This document shows positions 48,767 to 59,578 of a stretch of 64,000 nt of DNA, one piece after another. Source of the stretch: Heliocidaris tuberculata (Eukaryota > Echinodermata > Echinoidea > Camarodonta > Echinometridae). A program made the position numbers and the translations under genes. Numbering within the stretch: position 1 is the stretch's first letter; each line of letters starts with the position of its first letter. The stretch is from positions 14,043,144-14,107,143 of the forward strand of contig CM046841.1 in NCBI GenBank assembly GCA_025618425.1, in the 5' to 3' direction. The notes under the pieces are model-generated. The model made no database searches, was not told the DNA's origin, and was given only the letters and a program-made list of their open reading frames with translations.

Positions 48767-51700
48767 ATGAACGAAATATTTTGCCAAAAATTATCACTTC
48801 TTGCATTAAAAGAAGTCTTAAATACACTCTGGACTTATAAGATATTTAAATGGTATATCTGGTCACCTCACTGCCAAATATTATATACTTCGCTGTTGCA
48901 AATGTTTGCTGTCCAAAACCACCCTGTTTCTAAACATTACGAGCGAGCGAAGCGAGCAAGGAAAACACACTCTTATGGTGACAAAGTATCATTTCGTCAT
49001 CAAAATACACCACAGGCCTATAACCTTTCTAAAATTATATTCGTCCGCCTCCCGTTGCATGCCCAATTTGTTTGCCTTCCCAGTAAGTTTCACTCTAGAT
49101 TTTCATTGAGCGCAGCGAGGGGCGAAAAATATACAAAATACACTAGATGATTTATAATTTACACCGATACTTGCAGAATTCGAGGATATAGTCGGACACC
49201 TCGCTGCAAAAATATTATGATATGCAGGTATCCGCTGCTGGAACGAGAATGATTGCTGATCGAGAACGTCTTGTTTCCAGATTTTATAAGCGGGCAAAAA
49301 ATTATTTTTTTACTACTTAGAACAGGTTTAGTGTATTGTTACGATCCCTTCTCGTGATTTTAGTAACGTAAATTTATCGGCACCTTCCATTCACACAGAG
49401 AATATGATCAGGGTGTGATGATAGGAATAGGCTAATGGCGGTTATCTCCTGAAAATTCATCTATTTTAGGTCGGCTTGCCGCTCGAATCCTTCCAGTTAA
49501 ATAACTGTCCCTTTATGAGTTAAAGAATTTAGCATAAATATTGGATAGAGAGACAAGATGTAAACCTACACAATCCCTTTCTTAAAAAATATTAATGTAA
49601 CCGTCATTGGTTAAGATAGTGAAATCAAGTGAGCGAAGCGAGCGACGCTTTAAATTCAATTCAATTCAGTTTTATTCAATTCAGCTTTATTCAATTCCAT
49701 ATATGAAACAGTACAGTATCATTAACATGCAAAAAATTTAATATAGTATAGTTTGCTTAGACATAATCATTAAAATTGCATGCAATCATTAAAATATTAA
49801 AAGACTGACAATAAAAATAGGAATTTGGTTGCTGTATAAAAACACTTGTGGGTTTGTTTTGACAGCCACTTTCAGGTTTTCCCTTAATTTTCATTTCTCT
49901 TTTTCCTTTCTCTTTTCCTCGTTTACATTATTATTTTTTCCTTAAAAATTTGGGGTATATTTGTAAACGTTATCTCCCCTTCCTCTTCCTCTACAAGCGA
50001 TTATTTTTAAAACGTCTTCATGGCTAGACAGGGGCGAAGCGGGGGGGGGGGGGGGCTCAGACAATCAGCCCTGTGGGCACCCCCGCACAAAATATGAAGA
50101 TGGTGAGTGTACAAAGTATTTTGATCTAGTCCTTTAACCTTTAGTGTTTAGATGTTTGTAAAGAATCCATGTTCGGGGGGGGGGGGGGGTGAGGTGCTTT
50201 GCCCGAAAGCATACCTATTTGCCCAATAGATAATTTGGTCCAGTTATCACACTTTTTTTTTTTTTACCAAAGTATCACATTTTATTATCGCCCTAAATAT
50301 CATTAATTTGAAAGTCTCCCACAGCTCCATCCATGGGTCGAAGCCTATGTTTCTTTGTACCCTGTAATAATTTTCGCTTTACAAAAAACCGTAAGACAAG
50401 CATATTCAGACAGATGTCACAAAAAAAGTTACGTTTTATTTTAAGATAGAAATGAAAACAAACTAGGGGACACCACTGAACTTTCAAAACAAACGATAAA
50501 ACAGTTGTTCAGAGGCTACAAGTCTGAATGCAAAAAAGGATGAAGTGAATATTTAAAGCCCCTTTCACAATTGGTCTGCGACCGTTTGCGACCATTTGGT
50601 CGCACGACAGGCTGCAACAGGCTTCAATCGCCATCGATCTCATCAGGTCGCAGAAAGGCATTCACAAATGCAACAGCGGTCGTAAAACAAAAGCGACTAG
50701 AAGAGACCGTTGCACGAGTAAGTCGCATTTGCTCGCATATGCTCGTGCGAGTGGTCTTGCGTTCACATGCGAGAGTTGCACGAGTGATTGCGAGTGGTTT
50801 GACGCCAATCACAATAGTCGCACGATCGATTGCATGGTCGTGCGAGTGGATGTGAGACCATGCGATCGCTCGTGCGATTGAATGAGACCGGTGCAAGTGG
50901 TCGTGAGAGTATTCGTGCGAGTGGCGTGGGGTATAAAAACCCCCTCGACAATTGACCGGTAGTCAGTTTCAAGTTGGCCTTCTTAATAGTCAAGATGCCA
51001 AAGAAGAAAGTTACAAAGAAGAGAAAGTTGTTAGAGGAGGGCCCTGTTGCAGAGGATCATCTCCATAGTCCCCCTATATATACCCCCGAGGAATAGTCGC
51101 ATACAGTCTCATACAGTCGTGCAACGGTAGTACAACGTTGTAAGATGTGCTGCGATCGGTCGTGCAACAGTCTCATGGTCTTAGCACAATCGCACCCATT
51201 CGCAAGACTGGTCGCTATAGGTCGCTAGCGCACGTGCGAGTGTTGCACGACCTCCAGCCCACCCACTGCGACTATTGAGTCGTGCGAACTCTCGCATCTA
51301 ATCGTGCAACGTTGTGCAACACTCATACGAGAATCGCACGACTGATCGTACGACCTAATGCGAGTGAATCGATCGCATCTGGTCGTGTCTGGATTTTGAG
51401 CATGTTCAAAGTTCAGATGCGACCAGTCACGACCGCCTCAGGTTCGTGCGACCGCCTGCAACGACTGCGAGTGGTCGCAAGACACCAAGCGATCGGTCGT
51501 GCAACACCCCGAAAAATCTGTTGCAGGCGGTCGCAAACTGATCGCAGACCAATTGTGAAAGGGGCTTAAGCAACAAAGTGATACAGTCCACAGTATAAAA
51601 TTTGTATTTTTTTTCTTTTTTGAGCATACGGGCTGGAAGATTAAATATATATATATATACGTTTTTACGTATCTCAGTCATGCAATTCGTTGTTTTCAGA

Positions 51701-52308
51701 GTGCTGACACAAGATTGTGGTATTCAATAAAAATCATTTATGAAAACCTGAAAAAATCAATTAATCATATCAAAAGTTTATAGTTTGGCTACAAAGAATT
51801 AATAAACACGTTAGATTCATCATGAATCTCAAAATTGTCGAGGAGCAAATGTCACATATTCATCTCTATGGACGGAACAATAATCGATTTTTTTTGGCAA
51901 ATGTCGGCGGAGACATTGTCGCAGGAGCATTATTGTCGCATAATATTCATTTTGATCTGCGGAGCATTTGTCGTGGAGCAATTAACGCTCAATCGGAGCA
52001 AATGTCGACGGAGCAATTGTCGTAGGAGCAATTGTCGCATATATTCATTTTGATCGACGGAGCAGTTGTCGCGGAGCAATTGTCTTTCGATCGGAGCAAA
52101 TGTCGACGGAGCAATTGTCGCAGGAGCAAATATCATCGGAGCAATTATCGCGGGAGCAATTGTCGCCGGAGCAAATGTCGGTTCCCCGCTGAAGAAGCTT
52201 ATTTTCCCTAAAAAGGAAAGATATAAAGCTGAGGAAAAAAATGTTTTACATGCAGCACTTTTAACTTTTTTTTTTTAACTTTTTAATTTCATAATAATAA
52301 TGATATTA

Positions 52309-52345
<37 letters not shown>

Positions 52346-52423
52346 CATTGTTATTATTATTATCATTATTATTATTATTATCATTATTATTTTTATTATT
52401 ATTATTACTATTATTATTACTAC

Positions 52424-52462
<39 letters not shown>

Positions 52463-52506
52463 CATTGTTATTATTATTTTCATTATTATTTTTATTATCA
52501 TTACTA

Positions 52507-52581
<75 letters not shown>

Positions 52582-55500
52582 TTATTATTGTTATTATTAT
52601 TATCATTATTATTATGATTTTTTTTTTATGTCGCTACACCCCCTCCATACTAAAAACAAAATATGGCTTCGAGCTTAGTACGGAAAGATGGCTATATGGA
52701 CATATGGTTTTATGGTTTGTAATGCTTGTTCATCTCATAACACACGTCGAGATTTGATGGTGCAAAAATTAATATTTTCAGTGGGGCCTTCCACACTTAC
52801 AAATGCAGTAATTTTCTTGAATGCGAAGATTATCGTTTAAAGTATTCGTATTCGGAGGGACGGGACTACCATCATTGACTATTCCCCCAGTCGGTCTCTA
52901 CCATTCATGCGTTCCTACGGTAGTGACAAGAAATCGCAGCCTCTGAAAATGTATGTGATGGTTGTTATTAACCTCTTTCTAGTCGTAACCTATGTAATTT
53001 CAATTGAACTGTCATCGAGAATAATTTAATTGTTACTGTTCGTCAAATAAGTACTGTCGTCAAGAACTTTAAATGTATCTTTTCCTTTAATCGCAGCTTG
53101 GATTTGCACCTTCGAGAAGGGTGACTGCAACATTTCTCAAGGCTTGAATGACGATACATTTTGGTTTGTTGCAATCAAAGGTATGTGATCTCCTCAAAAG
53201 CAGCTGAACCAGAAAAAAGTAGCTTCAGTAATGCTTGTTTTAGATTACTCCCGAGACACATCGAAAACTAGTTGCTTTGATTAAGTGAGAGGAACAAATC
53301 TGTGAGAAGAACTTTACTAAACAAAACAATTACGTATTTAGAATCCATGAGTATTATCCAACGTGCCATAATTATTCTTGTTTTGGAATTTCCCGTAAGA
53401 TTCTGTACATTTTGGGTAAAAAGTCAGAAAGATAAAGGAAAGGGAACATTCCCTGATTTCATATTTTAGATACACGATACCCTCCCCCCTTTATGTTCAA
53501 AAGCTTATGCAAGTATCTGTTTTATATTTATTCATTTTATCGTTTATTCATCTATTCATTTATTGATTCATTGATTCATTTATGCAATTATACTTTTTTT
53601 CATTTATTTATTTTTTTGTTTATTCATTTGTTAATTTTTTTTAATGAAATGGGAAAAAATGGTTTTCAAAAAAGAAATCAGATTGATTTGCAGGAATTTT
53701 AGCCCACATTGTTTTTCTTCTAATAATTCTTAATTGCTATTTGAAATATATCAATCAATCTTTTTTCATCTTCTTTTTTTTTTCTCTCTCTGTCTGTCTG
53801 TCTGTCTCTCTTAGACCTTCTCGATGAACACAAAAGCAAAAACACCATTATTTTCTCCAAATCCGTGATCTTTAATCAAAACTGTGCATTTTACATCGTA
53901 TTATAATCTCTTACATCCACAGATGGGAACTCACACTACAGACCAGCTATTAACCGAGCATCTGGCATCAGTTATGGGGTAGGAACTTTTGCAAAGTTCA
54001 TTCTTCCTCCTGTTTCGTTTCCAAGTTCTGGACGAGGATTGCTGTCATTCTGGTTCTTCTTCTACACACAAAACCCTACCCTCCCTTTTGGATATTTTAA
54101 TGTCACAGCCTGTGAGAATGGAAATCCCGTCTTTACAGTAGGCCACCAAGAAAGAATCTGGTCTTTCAAAGAAATCTTATTCACCTGCAGACCTAACGCC
54201 GTTAAGGTATACACGTTTATTCTATAGGTGATTTTTTTCTTCACTTTCAGGAAACTAGTCAATAGTATAACTTCCGTATATCTAATTTGAAGCTTGTCAG
54301 CATAGTATTTGGTATCATTGAAAGGTTGTTTATTTCCCATTATAAAACTACTATTATGCTCGTTTGGTATGTTCAGTACACATGATACCCAAGTAACATC
54401 GACGGGACCGAAAGTGAACATAACAATGATAAAATTTTGCTTTGTCGGGAACTGATGCAAGCAGAATATTACCCCACTATCAAATTCCCAAACCGACGGG
54501 CAACAAAGCCACTAGTATCCTGCCAGTGTCCAGTATCAATTTCGATATCCGCCATCTGTATCTAAATCAAGATGCTGTATATTTTTTTAATTGTATGTAA
54601 AAAATATTTTGCTCCTAGATTTCTTTCACCGCTGTCAGAGGATCTTCTTGGACCAACATCAGAGTTGACACAATCCGAGTAACAGAGATACTAACTACAA
54701 CAACAGGTAATTTTCATAAGAGAGGACCTTATTCAAATGTCCCAGAAACTTATAATACTCAATAGCTAATAAATTGTATCAAAGGAATGCTTTTGAAGCA
54801 CATGTTAGAACTTCGACCTGTCTTTCTGTTATTAGATATACAGGGAATAAACAACCCACCATAAAGTTATTTACGATCGCATATAAAAAAATAGTGTATG
54901 TATATACACTTCCACATATAAACACACACAAAAAAGTCTCCCCCCCCCCCCCCGAGTAACTCCTCATAATTCCTGAACTGCAAGGCTTTGAACAAATGTA
55001 CCTAGAAGGAACTGTCTTAAGTGTTATGTAATTTTTGTGTGGCAATCAGAGGTATCTATCAAGTCGTGCTTGAATGGTCACGCTTTATAAAATGAATAAA
55101 TTTTAAAATTCATGACTGTCAGCGCTATGTGTATGTATAGGACGGGTTAATGATCTCCTGACACGCTGCTGACCTTGAATCCATTATTTCATGGTTGACT
55201 GAGAACAACTTAAGGGAAAACATAACCAGGACTCAACTGTTACTGAAGTAGTGTCATTACTACAGTTTGATTGAGAAATAGGTTCCATAACCTTGTGAAA
55301 ATCCATCTATGTGTCTTCCATTTTTTTCCGAGAAGCCGCTACCTCTGCTGGATCACAAATATCAAGAAGCCAGTCTGTGACACCTAGCACCTCACCACAC
55401 ACATCTACACCAATTTCGACATATAATGGTTCTACGTGGAGATACAACCTGTCACTTGACAATACAGGAAAAGGTATTTTACTCTTCATTCTTGAGATAA

Positions 55501-55609
55501 AGTATTTTCTATCATTTCATAAAGCCCTATATAAATTCCTGTATTGACAGCTTCATATAAAATGTCAGTCACATTTGACCATTTGGGTTGATTTTAAAAT
55601 GGTCATAAC

Positions 55610-55642
<33 letters not shown>

Positions 55643-57415
55643 CTTAAGCTTAAACTATTGATACCAGGGAATTAATCAAATGGACGAAAAAATAAAACAT
55701 GATTCAAGCTCTGACATGAGGCACATGATATATCATGCTGTAATGATTTCTATGTAACATGGGTACAGTGTTATCTAAAAGACGGGAGAAATAAAACATA
55801 GTGTTTACATCATGCCCCATGTTAGAACTTCTTGCAAACATCCTTATGGTAAATGTTGGATATAAGATATGTAGGGTATCATGTTTCATTCTGAAATGTT
55901 TCCCGAAATTTATCCAAACTATGCGAACGTAATGAAAGATATTTTCAGTATTTTTAACCGTCTCTCTATTAAATAATTATGCAGATAGCGGAAAATCTAA
56001 CGAGGTGGTTCTCCCTGCTGTATCTTCGATACTTATTGTCCTTGTTCTTTGTTTACTTGTTGCTGGCTACGTTTTCTGGAGAAAAAGGTAATGATCGTTT
56101 TCATTATGTAGTAAAGCTGCTTAATTATGAAAAACAGTTGTTTATTTGATTTCAAACAACATTCATTAAAAAAAAGAAAACATTTATTGTTATAAATTCC
56201 TAATCGGGTATTTCTTTTAATCATTATGCACCGACACCCCAATGATGTTGCGACACCATTACGTTGAGCTTGCATTATTACGCGAATTACTTAAGTATCT
56301 TTTCACCTGTTCACTTAACAATGTCACCATTTTATTTGTCAAGAGAGCAACATAAATATAACTTGTATAACTGATTGTATGATATTGCATCGTTCACCAG
56401 ATACAAACCAAGAGCTACCAATGACACAGAACCTGATGACTTTGAAGACAAGTTACACAACAACCCAGTCTACTCCTCAAAGGATAACACACATTTCCAA
56501 CCAGACTTCCTTGTTGGGACCCCTACTGGTTGCCAGTCTCATAGCCCTGATCCTGGTCAAGAATCCATCGACGAATACGAAGAATTCGAATGGAACCGCC
56601 ACCCAGACAATACAACTGATCGCCCTTTACATCGTCGTCCTTCATTAGCTACTGCTCCTGGAAGTAACGTTTCAAATACACCTGCTTACTTTAGTCTTGA
56701 AGATCCATCGGAGGTCGGTTTTAACCACATTTCAAACAGTGAGACTTCTACCCACAAGAATCCATTGCCAGGTGCGATGAATAATCATGATTACGATTAC
56801 CAACATGATCAATGTCTCAAGAACCGACAGGCGACAACAAACGCCTTATATTCTAACTCCGAATGCATGCAGGAGAACACTGAACCCACTGGGGATAACC
56901 TAACCGAAACCATACCTACCAAAGCTTCATCTGGACATCCTGTTCTTTACGATGACGAATATTACAATACCTTTGACTTCAGCCCCGACAAATCTCACAA
57001 ATCTCAAACTTACAAGCCGAGCTTCTCAGGAAGTTGGAGTGAAACGAAGGATGGTGCCTCTGAGAATGACAGGTATGACGTCTTCAACTGTTCTGAGAAT
57101 GATGCCTCCCGTCATGCGTCTAAACATCCCAAAGTACTTAGTCATGATGTATATAGATCTACAGCTTCAGCTCGTCAAGATCAACAGAGGTCAACTGCGA
57201 AACCCAAAGGTCTTTGTTATGAGAACTTTGAACTCGGATCTTTTGAAAAAGGAGACCAAACAGAAGATGGGCCAGTATATTACAGCTACCAAGATTCTAC
57301 GCTGCTTCATGCTGAGGATGAGTACTCCCCGACTGAACTGAAGCCAGATTCTCCCGGCGTTATTGATTTTGAGCCTATCTATAGCGATGAAGTATATTCT
57401 GATTTCCAGTACTAA
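47827..57415 (+). CDS. Gene C: MAM-like / transmembrane receptor with Tyr-rich tail, no CUB
   Basis: Seven exons: 47827-47893, 53097-53180, 53923-54206, 54619-54706, 55336-55473, 55985-56087, 56401-57415. They sum to 1779 bases, exactly 593 codons including the stop. Order: signal peptide, MAM-like domain (about 153 aa), Ser/Thr stalk, helix, 337-aa Tyr-rich tail. The signal exon joins the first MAM exon directly in phase 1. A CUB exon in this family is symmetric (1-1), so its absence does not disturb the frame; none was seen in the 5.2-kb first intron. An AATAAA lies at 57417-57422, immediately after the stop, and another at 57584. It is the most diverged of the three paralogues and the one most clearly like MAM. 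Confidence 0.85.
48305..48680 (-). repeat. GAGCAATTGTCG short-period array, left copy
   Basis: About 20 degenerate units of roughly 14-15 bases (GCGACAATTGCTCCT on the + strand). Interspersed AAAATGAATATATACG-like spacers recur in the other array. Confidence 0.85.
50932..50938 (+). promoter_or_regulatory. TATA box inside the Harbinger-like element
   Basis: TATAAAA, 57 bases before the small ORF at 50995. The distance fits a real core promoter. Confidence 0.5.
50995..51096 (+). CDS. Truncated 33-aa ORF, nuclear-localisation-like start
   Basis: MPKKKVTKKRKLLEEG opens the frame and PPIYTPEE ends it at TAG. The basic run looks like a nuclear localisation signal and may be the N-terminus of the DNA-binding protein of an autonomous parent element, with the rest deleted. 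Whether it is translated is unknown. Confidence 0.42.
   Translation: MPKKKVTKKRKLLEEGPVAEDHLHSPPIYTPEE
51825..52185 (+). repeat. GAGCAATTGTCG short-period array, right copy
   Basis: The same family as 48305-48680 but in opposite orientation (GGAGCAATTGTCGCA and variants). Together they could form a 3-kb stem-loop around the Harbinger-like element. Confidence 0.85.
52291..52615. repeat. (ATT)n microsatellite
   Basis: About 325 bases of TTA/ATT triplets with ATC interruptions; Leu- and Ile-only frames are artefacts. Confidence 0.95.
53097..53180 (+). CDS. Gene C exon: MAM-like domain part 1
   Basis: The acceptor is TTAATCGCAG and the donor ATCAAAG/GTATGT; 84 bases, phase 1-1. It encodes WICTFEKGDCNI and DDTFWF, which fits the classic MAM opening C-x-FE-x-G-x-C. 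Confidence 0.85.
53181..53922. other. Gene C intron, no gene seen
   Basis: AT-rich, T-rich stretch near 53510-53640 and a (TCTG)n/(TC)n tract near 53780-53812. Confidence 0.5.
53923..54206 (+). CDS. Gene C exon: MAM-like domain part 2
   Basis: The acceptor is TACATCCACAG and the donor GTTAAG/GTATAC; phases 1 and 0. It has GTFAKFILPPVSF, RGLLSFWFFFY and FNVTACENG (third cysteine), and ends FTCRPNAVK (fourth cysteine), collinear with MAM core strands. Confidence 0.85.
54619..54706 (+). CDS. Gene C exon: MAM-like domain part 3
   Basis: The acceptor is TGCTCCTAG and the donor CAACAG/GTAATT; phases 0 and 1. It encodes ISFTAVRGSSWTNIRVDTI, which closely resembles the final strands of known MAM domains. 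Confidence 0.85.
54707..55335. other. Gene C intron, no gene seen
   Basis: AT-rich with a poly-C run at about 54940-54953. Nothing else stands out. Confidence 0.5.
55336..55473 (+). CDS. Gene C exon: Ser/Thr stalk
   Basis: The acceptor is CCGAGAAG (or three bases upstream after CCGAG, also in frame) and the donor GAAAAG/GTATTT; phase 1-1. It is rich in Ser/Thr/Pro, with SVTPSTSPHTSTPIST and NGS/NLS glycosylation sites. Confidence 0.78.
55985..56087 (+). CDS. Gene C exon: transmembrane helix
   Basis: The acceptor is TTATGCAG and the donor AAAAAG/GTAATG; phases 1 and 2. It encodes VVLPAVSSILIVLVLCLLVA and then a WRKR stop-transfer run. Confidence 0.88.
56401..57415 (+). CDS. Gene C exon: cytoplasmic Tyr-rich tail
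   Basis: The acceptor is GTTCACCAG; the stop is TAA 57413-57415. The 337 residues keep NNPVY, DEYEEFEW, YFSLEDPS, YENFEL (YxN), VYYSYQD, DEYSPTEL and the terminal PIYSDEVYSDF. It is shorter than in A and B and has fewer YxxL sites, so adaptor choice may differ (inference). Confidence 0.88.
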
Positions 57416-57416
57416 G

Positions 57417-57422
57417 AATAAA
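57417..57422 (+). promoter_or_regulatory. Candidate polyadenylation signal, gene C
   Basis: AATAAA follows the stop codon by one base; a second copy is at 57584-57589. Either would give a very short 3' UTR. This is sequence match only. Confidence 0.4.
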
Positions 57423-57682
57423 GTTACAATTTAAGATTAATTCATTTTTGACCCCTCCAATGGTCCGCAATACCAGTATATCAGTGGCTTTTTATATAGA
57501 AACATATTGATAGAAACAGAGTGAATTTGATTCAAAAAGCATGTCAGAAAATCCGTTAGTCCAACTGAAGTAGCATATGGCACAATAAACTACAATCAAT
57601 GGTTGCGTTACTACATAAATAACCCATTGCTTTGCTATGTTAAGACTTTATGGTTAATACAATTCGGAACCCGAAACATCTA

Positions 57683-57781
57683 TCTAATTCTAACCCTTAT
57701 CCTAAACCCTAAACGTAACACCAACCCTAAGCCTAAATCTAACCATAATCCTAAACCCAACCATAACCCTAATCCTAAATC
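57683..57781. repeat. Degenerate telomere-like CCCTAA array
   Basis: Irregular CCTAA, CCCTAA, ACCCTAA and related units for about 100 bases, shortly after gene C. TTAGGG is the ancestral metazoan telomere repeat, so this looks like an interstitial relic. Confidence 0.6.
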
Positions 57782-58771
57782 ATCATTTGCAACAATAGAC
57801 ATGAGTTACTAATCAACATTGATATGTAATTATGAATATTCATCAACAGATCATGACAAATTATGATCTCCACTGTGCCAACCTACGATTAATAGCTTCG
57901 CGTTCCGCATTCAATGTGTATACATTCTTTCTAATACATTTTTTTTCCTGAAAATGTAAACAGTTCTTTTTACTTGATTATATTACTTCTAATTACGAAC
58001 TAAATATAAGTATAAATGTGTATATGAATGTACACTGTAAAAAATAATATGCCAATTGGTAATTTTTACTTATTTTTCCCATGTAGAATTTACTTCAAAA
58101 CATAAGTTTTGCCACTTACACACTCGATTTAAGTCTTACTAACTCAAACTTTCAATTTAGTAGAATATACGTGAAATTTTAAAGTAAAATAAATACAAAA
58201 GAAAATTTAAGTAATTTCAACTTGTATCAATTTAGTAATGTTAACTCAAAATAAGAAGTTATACGTATTACTCAAACAATTTATGTTGATTGTACTTATC
58301 TTTTTTAAGTGAAGACTGATGCAGTGCGTAATATAAGTATTAGCATAATTCATGAATATTCATTAAGACCAAATTAATCTCTTTATTTTAATAAAACAAT
58401 TCTTTTTTGTGGTTGAATGAAAATTCAAGAAGTCTAAAATATTTCCTAATTCATTTAAGCAAAGATAAGAAGATTAGACAATTTTTAATTGTCACTTAAT
58501 TCAAAACAAATCAAAACTTGATATTTCAGGGAAATTGTCAACCAATTTTCTTTTAAAGATGATACGATCGAGTATATATAGAATTCGGAGCCCTTTCAAT
58601 AGTTGTCAAATTAAAGCGTAAGTAATAGTGTTTGTTGGTGATGATGATAGATAATAGGTTAAATCCTAAGTCATGTAAATTGAAAAAGTGTCAGTGAATG
58701 TTAGATGGGTACAAGTTTAAACATGTCATATTTTTTTTAAATTGTTGTCTATCATGATTACAATACTTAAA

Positions 58772-58815
58772 TTCTCCTGATGACGATCAGAGCATACTGA
58801 TCGAAACGTCGAGAA
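58772..58815 (+). ncRNA. Type-I hammerhead-like ribozyme, copy 1
   Basis: Stem I TTCTC/GAGAA, core CTGATGA (58777-58783), stem II GATCAG/CTGATC with loop AGCATA, core GAAAC (58803-58807), then GTC with predicted cleavage after 58810. A single unpaired C precedes stem II, and stem III is only AC/GT without a loop, so activity may need pairing of two copies. Confidence 0.6.
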
Positions 58816-59364
58816 CCACAGAGCTCTTAGCGGAGCTCACCAGCCCTTTTCAGGGCTCTTATTCCTTGAAAGAATTACATGGTGTAACCCTGAAAACTAA
58901 ACTAAACATTCAGTATCTCCACCATGAAAGTGTCGCTGATACTTCACTAAATACCGGCTCTAAGGGGAGCAATCATTCAGCGGAAAATCTGGCCCTTGTT
59001 CTTTATTCAGAGAAAACAATGGCACCGTCCGGTGCTTTCTCTGTTTAGAGGAATTATAGCGCCACCAGTGACCAGAATGAGAATGCAGCCGTGAATAGAA
59101 TTCGCGGGCATTTCCGATTGGCGCCAATCAGGCTGTGAATCGGATCCCTCCGTAGGCAATAAATAGCCTCCACTGGGCAGTATTCTAGTCATTCTCCTGA
59201 TGACGATCAGAGCATACTGATCGAAACGTCGAGAACCACAGAGCTCTTAGCGGAGCTCACCAGCCCTTTTCAGGGCTCTTATTCCTTGAAAGAATTACAT
59301 GGTGTAACCCTGAAAACTAAACATTCAGTATCTCCACCATGAAAGTGTCGCTGATACTTCACTA
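58773..59364 (+). mobile_element. Retrozyme / Penelope-LTR-like element with two hammerheads
   Basis: Flanked by an 11-bp direct repeat AATACTTAAAT (58762-58772, 59365-59375). It has near-identical direct terminal repeats of about 175 bp (58773-58949 and from 59193), 420 bp apart, each starting with a hammerhead-like core. The unique centre is non-coding. Plant and animal retrozymes and Penelope-like LTRs have this layout; assignment here is by analogy. Confidence 0.7.
59192..59235 (+). ncRNA. Type-I hammerhead-like ribozyme, copy 2
   Basis: Identical to copy 1, 420 bp downstream: core CTGATGA at 59197-59203, GAAAC at 59223-59227, predicted cleavage after 59230. Cleavage at both would release a 420-nt RNA (58811-59230). 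Confidence 0.6.
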
Positions 59365-59530
59365 AATACTTAAATCATTTACGTTAATTTAACTCAATTT
59401 AAGTGCGTAAAAATTTATTAAGCAAAATAAGTAAATTCTACTTAAAATTTCCTGTGACAAATACTTAAAATAATCAAGGCAATCTGTTGACGAACATTTT
59501 TTGAGTAATTTTAACGAATTTTTTTTTACA

Positions 59531-59539
<9 letters not shown>

Positions 59540-59578
<39 letters not shown>

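Larger units (their letters stand above)
50557..51566 (+). mobile_element. PIF/Harbinger-like non-autonomous element
   Basis: Inverted ends AGCCCCTTTCACAATTGGTC and onward for about 40 bp, flanked by TAA at 50554-50556 and 51567-51569, as in PIF/Harbinger insertions. The interior is unusually GC-rich, packed with GTCGTGCGA/TCGCACGAC words in both orientations. It retains a TATA box and a small ORF but no transposase. Confidence 0.68.
47894..53096. other. Gene C intron 1
   Basis: Holds two oppositely oriented GAGCAATTGTCG arrays (48305-48680, 51825-52185), a Harbinger-like element (50557-51566), poly-G tracts (48733-48765 and near 50041, 50176) and (ATT)n at 52291-52615. No CUB exon seen. Confidence 0.6.
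58033..59533. mobile_element. Tc1/mariner-like miniature element, interrupted
   Basis: The ends CACTGTAAAAAA face each other, with TA on both sides (58031-58032, 59534-59535). About 0.9 kb of AT-rich own sequence is split by the 592-bp hammerhead-bearing insertion. The right flank is (TA)n, which makes the TA duplication weak evidence alone. Confidence 0.5.

Noticed and set aside
50571..51569. Several Arg/Ser-rich open frames on both strands
   Set aside because: They arise from the GTCGTGCGA word array in the Harbinger-like element; only the TATA-linked 33-aa frame was kept, with low confidence.
52289..52617. Poly-Ile and poly-Leu open frames on both strands
   Set aside because: Product of the (ATT)n microsatellite.
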